A DNA stretch of 6,254 bases from an uncultured Lachnospiraceae bacterium (GTDB lineage: Bacteria > Bacillota > Clostridia > Lachnospirales > Lachnospiraceae): contig CALDLG010000015.1 in assembly GCA_937910785.1 (NCBI GenBank), positions 1-6,254 on the forward strand. The letters run 5' to 3'. The notes under the pieces are model-generated. The model saw nothing but the letters and a program-made list of their open reading frames with translations, searched no databases and had not been told where the DNA came from. The translations under genes were made by a program, and so were the position numbers. Shown here piece by piece: positions 1 to 5,899 of the stretch; the first letter of the stretch is position 1, and each line of letters opens with the position of its first letter.

Positions 1-2539
1 AAGGGTATTTTTTGAGACGGAACGGGCAAGGTGCCTGCGGCTCTGGATTGACGGAAAGGAAGTGCCCGTTTTTGGAGAGGCGACGCTTTGTACGCCATAT
101 GTATTCGAAGTAACGGGACTGCTTGAGGGCACTCATGAAGTGACACTGGTGTCGGATAATAGCTATCCAGGACTGCCGCACGATGCCATTGTCTATTCTT
201 CTGCGGCGACGGATGAGACACAGACGAATTGGAACGGGGTACTCGGTTATCTTCGCCTGCGGACGGAAGAGACGGTGTTTCCTTCGGCAGTGCGGGTCTA
301 TCCGAAGAAAGACAGGCTGACGGTCAAAGTAGAGCTGTGTGCCGACGGACCCTGGGAGGGGACGGTTATCGTCCGTTCGGAGGCGCTCAGAGAAGAAATG
401 GCGGAAGCCGCGGTGCGGATTGGGAAAATGACAGATGTGTCGGAACAAACGGCCGGAACGATTATGGCAGGAGGAACGGAGATCGTGTTTCAGGACCTGC
501 CTTTACGGGAGGACGTGAAGCGGTGGGAGGAAGAAGAAGGCAATCTGTATGAACTGTCAGTGACGCTGTCAAACGGGGCATCGAGAACGGTTTCCTTTGG
601 AGTCAGGGATTTTGGCGCAGGAGAAAACGGAAGGCTTATTTTAAACGGCAGGACTTTTTTTCTGCGGGGAGAGGCAAACTGTGCGGTTTTCCCGGAAACG
701 GGGTACCCGCCCATGGAGGTGGGAGCGTGGAAGGAGATTTTGCGGCGATATCGCGCTTACGGAATAAACTGCATGAGGTTTCATTCCCATTGCCCGCCGG
801 AAGCGGCCTTTACGGCGGCGGATGAGCTCGGCATGATGATGCAGCCGGAGCTCTCTCACTGGAATCCGAAGGACGCCTTCGAATCGGAGGAAAGCGCCGC
901 TTATTACAGGGCGGAGCTTCGCGGTATTCTGCGGATGCTGGCCAGCCATCCGTCCTTTGTAATGCTGACTTTCGGCAATGAACTGCATGCTCTGCCGAAA
1001 GGACATGACCGGATGGATGAGCTGCTCGCGATGGCAAAGGAACTGGACGATACCAGACTGTATGCCAACGGTTCTAACGTGCATTATGGAGAAAGAGGCT
1101 GTGATCCTAAGAGCGATTTCTACACTTCCTCTTCTTTTTATGAAAAAGAACTGCGGGGTACCTTCGCCGATATGAAGGGATATCTCAACCATTGTTATCC
1201 GAATGCGGTGACGGATTTTTGCGATGCGATGGCGGAACTGCGAAAGTCATATGCGAAGCCGGTTTTCAGTTTCGAAGTGGGGCAGTTTGAGATTCTGCCG
1301 GATTTCGGTGAGCTTGCGGATTTCAGGGGTATTTCCGATCCTGCGAATCTGCGTCTGATTCAGGCAAAAGTAAAGGAACTGGGTATGGAGAAGGACTGGA
1401 GCAGATATGTGGAGGCTTCCGGTGAGCTTTCCCGCCTTTGTTACCGGGAGGAGATCGAAGCGGCCATGCGGACGCAGCAGCTTTCCGGCATTTCGCTTCT
1501 TGGCCTGCAGGACTTTCCGGGGCAGGGAACGGCCCTGGTGGGGATGATGAATTCTCATTTGGAGCCAAAGCCGTATGAATTCGCGAAGCCGGAGGCGTTC
1601 AGGCGTTTTTTTACGGACAGGCTGCCGCTTGTATTGCTGCCGAAGTACACCTATGAAAATACGGAGACGCTTCATGCGGAAGTGAAGATTGCCAATTTCG
1701 GGAAAAAGGAGCTGACGGGCCGCCTGCGGTGCACCCTGCGGGAAATGCCGCGGGGCAGCGTCTTTGGCGGAAACGGCGGCGGAGCCTGTGTGGAAACTTC
1801 GAAAGAAAGGACGGGGCGGTTTCCGGAAGAAACATTTCATTCACAGGAAGAGATCAAATGTCCACCCGGAAAACTGACGCCGGCCGGCTGTCTGGACCTG
1901 CCGCTTGAAGGAGCGGACCGCCCGATGCAGCTGGAATTGACCGTGTCAATCGGAGATATCAGCAACTGTTATCCGGTCTGGGTATATCCGCCGGTCAGCC
2001 CGGTCTGTCCGGCGGATATTCTGGAGACGGCGCATCTGGACGAAACGGCAAAAGGCGCGCTTCGAGCCGGAAAAACGGTATATCTGACGCCTCCGTCCAC
2101 GAAAGAAGCGCTGCCCCGTTCCATACAGGCACAGTTTTCGCCGGATTTCTGGTCCGTCGGAACTTTTCCGGGACAGGAAGGCGGCATGGGGCAGCTGATC
2201 GATGCGAATCATCCACTGTTCCGGCATTTTCCGACCGAAAGCTACAGCAGCTGGCAGTGGTGGCCGATGGCCGGACAGCGCGCGGTTATTCTGCCGGAGC
2301 GTATCGACGCGATCGTCACTGAAATGGACAGCTATGCATTTCTGCGGCCGATGGCGAAACTGTTCGAGTGCCGGTGCGGAAACGGCAAATTGTTGTTTTC
2401 CACGATGAATCTGCAGAATCTGCAGCAATATCCGGAGGCGCGGGCGCTGCTTGACGCCATTTACCGTTATCTGGAATCTCCGGAGTTTGATCCGCGGGGG
2501 GAGATGGCGGTGGAGACGCTGGAAGAGCTGGTGAGGTGA
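1..2539 (+). CDS. Glycoside hydrolase family 2 protein, 5'-truncated by the window
   Basis: This enzyme probably cleaves a terminal beta-linked sugar from an oligosaccharide; the sugar cannot be told from sequence. The reading frame is open from base 2, and the residues before the GTG at 62 (ETERAR, LRLWIDGKEV) belong to the family's sugar-binding jelly-roll, so the true start lies upstream and 62 is not the initiator. Domain order by nucleotide: end of the sugar-binding domain with SDNSYPGLPHDA and NWNGVLGYLRL (to about 300); an Ig-like domain (about 300-610); the TIM barrel (about 620-1600); a second beta-rich domain (about 1640-1990); and a C-terminal alpha/beta domain (about 2000-2530) with HPLFRHFP and WQWW. 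In the barrel, TFGNELHA places the likely acid/base Glu at 980-982, and KPVFSFEVGQF places the likely nucleophile Glu at 1274-1276. No signal peptide can be judged because the N-terminus is missing. The frame is intact to TGA at 2537-2539. The family is fairly sure; substrate and cellular location are unknown. Confidence 0.88.
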   Translation, partial: RVFFETERARCLRLWIDGKEVPVFGEATLCTPYVFEVTGLLEGTHEVTLVSDNSYPGLPHDAIVYSSAATDETQTNWNGVLGYLRLRTEETVFPSAVRVYPKKDRLTVKVELCADGPWEGTVIVRSEALREEMAEAAVRIGKMTDVSEQTAGTIMAGGTEIVFQDLPLREDVKRWEEEEGNLYELSVTLSNGASRTVSFGVRDFGAGENGRLILNGRTFFLRGEANCAVFPETGYPPMEVGAWKEILRRYRAYGINCMRFHSHCPPEAAFTAADELGMMMQPELSHWNPKDAFESEESAAYYRAELRGILRMLASHPSFVMLTFGNELHALPKGHDRMDELLAMAKELDDTRLYANGSNVHYGERGCDPKSDFYTSSSFYEKELRGTFADMKGYLNHCYPNAVTDFCDAMAELRKSYAKPVFSFEVGQFEILPDFGELADFRGISDPANLRLIQAKVKELGMEKDWSRYVEASGELSRLCYREEIEAAMRTQQLSGISLLGLQDFPGQGTALVGMMNSHLEPKPYEFAKPEAFRRFFTDRLPLVLLPKYTYENTETLHAEVKIANFGKKELTGRLRCTLREMPRGSVFGGNGGGACVETSKERTGRFPEETFHSQEEIKCPPGKLTPAGCLDLPLEGADRPMQLELTVSIGDISNCYPVWVYPPVSPVCPADILETAHLDETAKGALRAGKTVYLTPPSTKEALPRSIQAQFSPDFWSVGTFPGQEGGMGQLIDANHPLFRHFPTESYSSWQWWPMAGQRAVILPERIDAIVTEMDSYAFLRPMAKLFECRCGNGKLLFSTMNLQNLQQYPEARALLDAIYRYLESPEFDPRGEMAVETLEELVR

Positions 2540-2555
2540 GGTTGGACAGGAAGAG

Positions 2556-2740
2556 CCGGCCATTACCCGCAGGGCCCTCCACAGGGCATAGTTCCTGGCG
2601 GAGGTCCTTGAAAACCGCCGGCACTTAGTGAAAAAACTGCCTGCAGTTTTTGAACTTAGTACCGCTGCTGGTTTTCACGGAGCGAGAGCGTGCCTCCAAA
2701 GGAACTATGCCCTGTGGAGGGCCCTGCGGGTAATGGCCGG
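2556..2740. repeat. 185-bp palindromic element with perfect 41-bp inverted arms (MITE-like or palindromic repeat)
   Basis: Positions 2556-2596 are the exact reverse complement of 2700-2740, 41 of 41 bases. Inside the arms, pairing continues imperfectly: 2600-2604 with 2693-2697, 2610-2616 with 2670-2676, then a central stem-loop. Each arm can also fold alone (GCCCT at 2574-2578 with AGGGC at 2583-2587; the right arm has the matching pair at 2709-2713 and 2718-2722), so a cruciform or two side hairpins is possible. The right inner flank has its own small hairpin (CACG 2676-2679 with CGTG 2689-2692). The element begins 17 bp after the GH2 stop, has no coding capacity, and has no U-tract after its right arm, so it does not look like a standard intrinsic terminator. 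No clean target-site duplication is seen; the nearest is AAGA at 2551-2554 and 2741-2744, with one extra base on the left. The palindrome is certain; a mobile or repeat-family origin is inference. Confidence 0.9.
2623..2660 (+). other. Central stem-loop of the palindromic element
   Basis: The tip of the palindrome pairs AAAAACTGC (2632-2640) with GCAGTTTTT (2643-2651), leaving a very small loop. Below it, ACTTAGT occurs on both sides (2623-2629 and 2654-2660). It is self-complementary except for its middle T, so the direct repeat also pairs as a stem with one T-T mismatch. Between the two stems lies GA opposite GA (2630-2631 and 2652-2653), which can form tandem G-A pairs in RNA. A run of five T ends the upper stem, but the stem is AT-rich and sits inside a larger fold, so terminator activity is doubtful. 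Confidence 0.6.
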
Positions 2741-2777
2741 AAGATTACGGGAAATGGGGTAAATTTTTGTCATTTTA

Positions 2778-2806
2778 TTGCACATGAAAAAGCGGTGCCC
2801 TATAAT
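2778..2806 (+). promoter_or_regulatory. Sigma-A type promoter for the BMP-MCP operon
   Basis: A perfect -10 box TATAAT (2801-2806) lies 17 bp downstream of TTGCAC (2778-2783), which keeps the TTG of the -35 consensus. Transcription would start near 2812-2814, giving a leader of about 18 nucleotides before the GTG at 2831. An AT-rich stretch (2759-2779) lies around and upstream of the -35. It is 38 bp downstream of the palindrome, so the operon has its own promoter. No match to a SigD flagellar promoter was seen, although the operon encodes a chemoreceptor. Confidence 0.72.
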
Positions 2807-2813
2807 GAATAAG

Positions 2814-2823
2814 AAAGGCAGGA
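2814..2823 (+). promoter_or_regulatory. Ribosome binding site deciding the BMP lipoprotein start
   Basis: The stretch AAAGGCAGGA contains two Shine-Dalgarno cores. AGGA (2820-2823) is 7 nt before GTG at 2831; AAAGG (2814-2818) is 6 nt before TTG at 2825. GTG is preferred because it is the better initiation codon, its core lies further from the predicted transcript 5' end, and it yields a basic MRK N-terminus typical of signal peptides. The TTG start would add two residues. Confidence 0.55.
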
Positions 2824-2830
2824 TTTGGAA

Positions 2831-4063
2831 GTGAGGAAAGCCGTACATACAAAGATAACATGCATTATTTTAATGGGCGCATTACTGCTTGGCGGGTGTG
2901 GCGGTCAGGCTGTCATTGACGATTATGCGACGAATGAAGGATACGATATGGCCGCGACGGCAAAAAAGGCGCCCGGCGCTGACGAGGAAGCGGCCGAAGA
3001 CGCGGTTTGGGCCGGAGAGAAGGAAGCGGCCGGAATTCCAAAGGATGAGATCAAAGTGGGGATTCTGCATCTGTCCGATCCGGCGGAAGGAAGCGGCTAT
3101 ACTTTTACCCATGATCTCGGCATTCAGGGAATGCAGATGAATCTGGGACTGGCGGATGAGCAGATCATACGGAAGCTCAATGTAAACGACGGGGATGCCG
3201 ATGCGGTGGAGGCGGCGCTTCAGGAATGTGTGGAGGAAGGCTGTCATATTATTTTTGCCACGAGCTGGGGCTATATGGAGCCTGTAGCGAAGATGGCGGA
3301 GAAATATCCGGATGTTTATTTTTCTCATGGAACGGGCTATATGAGCAACGGGAAGAATTTTAACAATTATTTCGGAAGAATCTATCAGGCCAGATATTTA
3401 AGCGGTATTGTGGCCGGGATGAATACGAAGACGAATAAAATCGGCTATGTGGCGGCGCAGGGGTCAGATAATTCCGAGGTGACGGGAGGCATTGACGCCT
3501 TTGCGATCGGAGTGGCCGAGGTAAATCCTGATGCGGTTGTCTATGTGAAGGTGACGGACAGCTGGTTCGATCCGGAGGCGGAGAAAGCGGCATCCGATGA
3601 GCTGCTTGGAATGGGCTGTGATGTGATGGCCCAGCACTGCGATACGCCTTATCCGCAGACGCTTGCGCAGGAGCATGGTGTATACGGTATCGGATATAAT
3701 TCCGATATGAGTAAGGAAACGCCGGATTCCTGTCTCTGCAGCGTGATCTGGAACTGGAGCGCTTACTATACGGCGGCCGTGAAGAGTCTGATAGACGGTT
3801 CGTGGGACGGGTCCAACTATTATGGAGGCTATGCCGACGGACTTGTGGAGATCACCTCTCCGGCGGATTTCTGTGCGGAAGGAACGGCGGAGAAGGTAGA
3901 GGAGGCGAAGGCGGAGATTCTGTCAGGAAACTGCAATGTATTTGACGGCGTGCTTGAAACCAATACGGGCGAGACCGTCGGTGAAGAGGGAAAAACGCTG
4001 GATGATACTGTGATCACCGGTGGAATCAACTGGTATTACAGGAATGTGGAGGTATTGGAATGA
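2831..4063 (+). CDS. BMP-family (PnrA/Bmp-like) substrate-binding lipoprotein
   Basis: This is an extracytoplasmic ligand-binding protein, 410 residues from the GTG start. The signal peptide has a basic start (MRK), a hydrophobic core and a lipobox LGGC with Cys23, so the mature protein should be lipid-anchored outside the membrane. A linker of about 50 residues, rich in Ala, Glu and Asp, leads to the BMP domain at about 74-405. Family motifs include GYTFTHD (89-95), FATSWGYMEPVAKMAEKYPD, YFGRIYQARYLSGIVAG (180-196), GYNSDMS (288-294) and WNW (307-309). Well-studied relatives, such as Treponema PnrA, bind purine nucleosides and usually serve an ABC transporter. Here no permease or ATPase follows; the gene overlaps the start of a chemoreceptor by ATGA, which suggests a sensory role. 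The ligand is not known, and the nucleoside idea is inference from the family. Family call is sure; the exact start (2831 or TTG at 2825) is less so. Confidence 0.92.
   Translation: MRKAVHTKITCIILMGALLLGGCGGQAVIDDYATNEGYDMAATAKKAPGADEEAAEDAVWAGEKEAAGIPKDEIKVGILHLSDPAEGSGYTFTHDLGIQGMQMNLGLADEQIIRKLNVNDGDADAVEAALQECVEEGCHIIFATSWGYMEPVAKMAEKYPDVYFSHGTGYMSNGKNFNNYFGRIYQARYLSGIVAGMNTKTNKIGYVAAQGSDNSEVTGGIDAFAIGVAEVNPDAVVYVKVTDSWFDPEAEKAASDELLGMGCDVMAQHCDTPYPQTLAQEHGVYGIGYNSDMSKETPDSCLCSVIWNWSAYYTAAVKSLIDGSWDGSNYYGGYADGLVEITSPADFCAEGTAEKVEEAKAEILSGNCNVFDGVLETNTGETVGEEGKTLDDTVITGGINWYYRNVEVLE
4048..4052 (+). promoter_or_regulatory. Shine-Dalgarno site of the chemoreceptor gene
   Basis: GGAGG lies within the last codons of the BMP gene, 7 nt before the ATG at 4060. 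Together with the ATGA overlap it supports translational coupling and fixes the MCP start. Confidence 0.8.
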
Positions 4064-5763
4064 GAATTGGCCTGAGGAAAAAAATTGTAGCTGCGGGTTT
4101 GTTTCCTATCTTATTATTGGGGTTTCTGACGATCATCATTACGCTGACGATGGTAAAGGGCGCATTGATCGACGAAGTGGAAGAGTCCCTTCGGGGAACG
4201 GCCTATGCGACGCTGGCCGCTTATGAGCAGAATTCAGGTATTTATTTACAGTCGGCCAACGGGGATGTGTGGAAAGGCAGTTATAATATTTCCAGGTCCG
4301 AGAATCTGGTTGACAGCATCAGGAAGAATTCCGACATGGATGTCACATTCTTTTATGGTGACATGCGCGTCATGTCCTCTGTTGTGGATGAAAACGGCAT
4401 GCGTGTTCTCGGTTCTCCGGCCGGGGAAAAGATTGTGGAAAAGGTGTTAAAGGGCGGAGAAGAATATTTTTCCGGCGGCGTATCCTTAAACGGCCGGCTG
4501 AGCTATGGTTATTATGTTCCGGTTTACCAGAAAACGGGAGAACCGCCGATCGGCATGGTCTTTGCGGGGGCGGATAAGGCACAGAAGGATTATGCCGTGA
4601 ACCGCATCGTCTATACGGTCGTTATCGCGGTTGCGGCAGTAATGGTATTCTGTATCCTGTTTATGGTGCTTTTTTCCCAGTCCGTTACTTCTTCCTTACA
4701 GAAGAGCATCCGGCTTGTACAGACGGTGGCCGGTGGCAATCTGAGCGTGGAGCCGGATAAAAAGCTGCTTTTGAGAAAGGATGAAATCGGGGATCTGTCG
4801 AATGCGCTGGATAGTCTGCGAAATGCGCTGAGAGATATTCTGACTCGTATCGGCGAAAATATCGAATTGATTCAGGGCTCCTCCAACGGGCTCGAAAAGA
4901 TGGCGACGGAGACGGTGGAAACGATGCGCAGCGTTGAGAGCGCGGTTATGGATATCGCCAGAGGGGCCGATGAACAGGCGCGCAATTCGGTTAAAACCTC
5001 CGAAAATGTACAGGAAATGGGAGAACGCATCGCGGAGACCGCAGCCGAGGTTTCAATCTTAAACGAGAACGCGGCGGATATGCAGGCATCCAGTGAGAAA
5101 ACGGCGGAGACCATGCGGAGACTCCATGAGATCAATGAGGAGGTTCATGCTTCCATTGAGCAGATTACCATGCAGACGAACGAAACGAACGAGGCCGCCA
5201 AACGGATCAAAAAGGTCACCGAGCTGATTACGGAGATTGCGGAAGAAACGACACTTCTGTCATTAAATGCCAGCATCGAAGCGGCCTGTGCCGGTGAACA
5301 TGGACGCGGTTTCGCGGTGGTGGCATCTCAGATTCAGAAGCTGGCGGATCAGACCAATGCGTCCAGCCAGTCGATCGGGAAAATTATTACGGTGCTGATG
5401 GAAAATTCCGATGAGGCGGTAGCGGCCATGACGCATGTACAGGAAATTATCGGAAGCCAGAGCGAAAGCCTGAAAGATACGGAAACGATCGTGGCGGAGG
5501 TTTCCGGAGGAATCGGCAGGTCCATTCATAGTATCCGGCAGATTGACGGCAGTACGAGGCTGCTTCAGGAGGAACGTGAGGAAATCATCGATGCGGTAAA
5601 GGAGCTGACTGAAATCGCGGAGCTCAATGCAGTAAATACGGAAAAGACCAGCGCCGTAACCAACGAAGTGACAGGCAATTTCGAACTGGTAGAGGAAAGC
5701 GCTCAACAGCTGAAGGGCATTGCGGGACAGCTGGAGGAATGTGTGAGACATTTTCAGCTTTGA
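4060..5763 (+). CDS. Methyl-accepting chemotaxis protein with single-Cache sensor domain
   Basis: This 567-residue transmembrane receptor should control CheA through CheW. A short basic N-terminus precedes TM1 (about 9-32). The outside sensor domain (about 35-183) has the sCache_3 pattern DVTFFYGDMRV (94-104), then LNGRLSYGYYVPVY and GMVFAGA. TM2 is about 186-206, followed by a HAMP domain (about 207-260, with DEIGDLSNAL from 241) and a long coiled-coil signalling domain to the C-terminus. The hairpin tip reads TLLSLNASIEAACAGE then HGRGFAVVASQIQKL. It is well conserved except that the usual Arg in 'EAARAGE' is Cys410 (TGT, 5287-5289). There is no C-terminal CheR-tethering pentapeptide; the protein ends in RHFQL. 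The start is fixed by the GGAGG site and the overlap with the BMP stop. Being coupled to a binding protein suggests the receptor may sense the loaded BMP protein, a small ligand through Cache, or both. The MCP call is firm; the ligand is unknown. Confidence 0.95.
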   Translation: MRIGLRKKIVAAGLFPILLLGFLTIIITLTMVKGALIDEVEESLRGTAYATLAAYEQNSGIYLQSANGDVWKGSYNISRSENLVDSIRKNSDMDVTFFYGDMRVMSSVVDENGMRVLGSPAGEKIVEKVLKGGEEYFSGGVSLNGRLSYGYYVPVYQKTGEPPIGMVFAGADKAQKDYAVNRIVYTVVIAVAAVMVFCILFMVLFSQSVTSSLQKSIRLVQTVAGGNLSVEPDKKLLLRKDEIGDLSNALDSLRNALRDILTRIGENIELIQGSSNGLEKMATETVETMRSVESAVMDIARGADEQARNSVKTSENVQEMGERIAETAAEVSILNENAADMQASSEKTAETMRRLHEINEEVHASIEQITMQTNETNEAAKRIKKVTELITEIAEETTLLSLNASIEAACAGEHGRGFAVVASQIQKLADQTNASSQSIGKIITVLMENSDEAVAAMTHVQEIIGSQSESLKDTETIVAEVSGGIGRSIHSIRQIDGSTRLLQEEREEIIDAVKELTEIAELNAVNTEKTSAVTNEVTGNFELVEESAQQLKGIAGQLEECVRHFQL

Positions 5764-5788
5764 ATTTCCGGTTTATGAAAGAGAATAA

Positions 5789-5818
5789 TTGACAGAAGCA
5801 TTCGTTAAGTGCTATTCT
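5789..5818 (+). promoter_or_regulatory. Candidate glnA promoter upstream of the terminator
   Basis: A consensus -35 TTGACA (5789-5794) is followed after 18 bp by TATTCT (5813-5818), preceded by TG at 5810-5811 as in an extended -10. Transcription would begin near 5824-5826, about 75 nt before the glnA start. The terminator hairpin begins only a few bases further on. I see no better promoter between the terminator and glnA. Confidence 0.6.
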
Positions 5819-5828
5819 GATACGGAAC

Positions 5829-5866
5829 AAAGGCGTTCTTATTGAGAGGATAAGAATGCCTTTTTT
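5829..5866 (+). terminator. Rho-independent terminator between the MCP gene and glnA
   Basis: A 14-bp stem (5829-5842 with 5850-5863) has a single G-U pair and a 7-nt loop TGAGAGG, and its 3' side runs into six T (5861-5866). It starts 65 bp after the MCP stop and would end the BMP-MCP transcript. Because a promoter-like site lies immediately upstream, it may also act as an attenuator in the glnA leader. On the opposite strand the run of T is only three, so two-way activity is likely weak. Confidence 0.85.
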
Positions 5867-5883
5867 GGCGATACGGCAGGAAA

Positions 5884-5894
5884 GGAGCAAAGGG
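5884..5894 (+). promoter_or_regulatory. Ribosome binding region of glnA
   Basis: Two purine-rich cores precede the ATG at 5900: GGAG (5884-5887), at a long 12-nt spacing, and AAAGGG (5889-5894), at 5 nt. The second is closer to usual spacing. Both support the ATG as start. Confidence 0.55.
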
Positions 5895-5899
5895 ATCAT

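Noticed and set aside
62..64. GTG at 62 as start of the glycoside hydrolase
   Set aside because: The frame is open back to base 2 and the residues upstream fit the conserved sugar-binding domain, so this is an internal Val codon.
490..2624. Several long open frames on the minus strand across the GH2 gene
   Set aside because: They are antisense shadows of a moderately GC-rich coding gene. Their products are rich in Arg, Pro, Ser and His with no recognisable domain, and they lack ribosome sites.
2556..2740. Palindrome as an ordinary intrinsic terminator for the GH2 gene
   Set aside because: No U-tract follows the right arm, and the stem is far longer than needed. It may still affect 3' ends, but it is not a standard terminator.
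2551..2744. AAGA or GGAAGA direct repeats as a target-site duplication of the palindrome
   Set aside because: The left copy is separated from the arm by one base, and the longer version overlaps the right arm, so the match is not clean and may be chance.
2760..2806. SigD (flagellar/chemotaxis) promoter for the BMP-MCP operon
   Set aside because: TAAA at 2760-2763 has no GCCGATAA-like partner at the right spacing. The sigma-A type TTGCAC/TATAAT pair fits better.
5825..5899. Glutamine riboswitch or ANTAR double hairpin in the glnA leader
   Set aside because: The leader is too short for a glutamine riboswitch. Only one hairpin is present, with a 7-nt loop TGAGAGG that does not fit the A1/G4 hexaloop rule.
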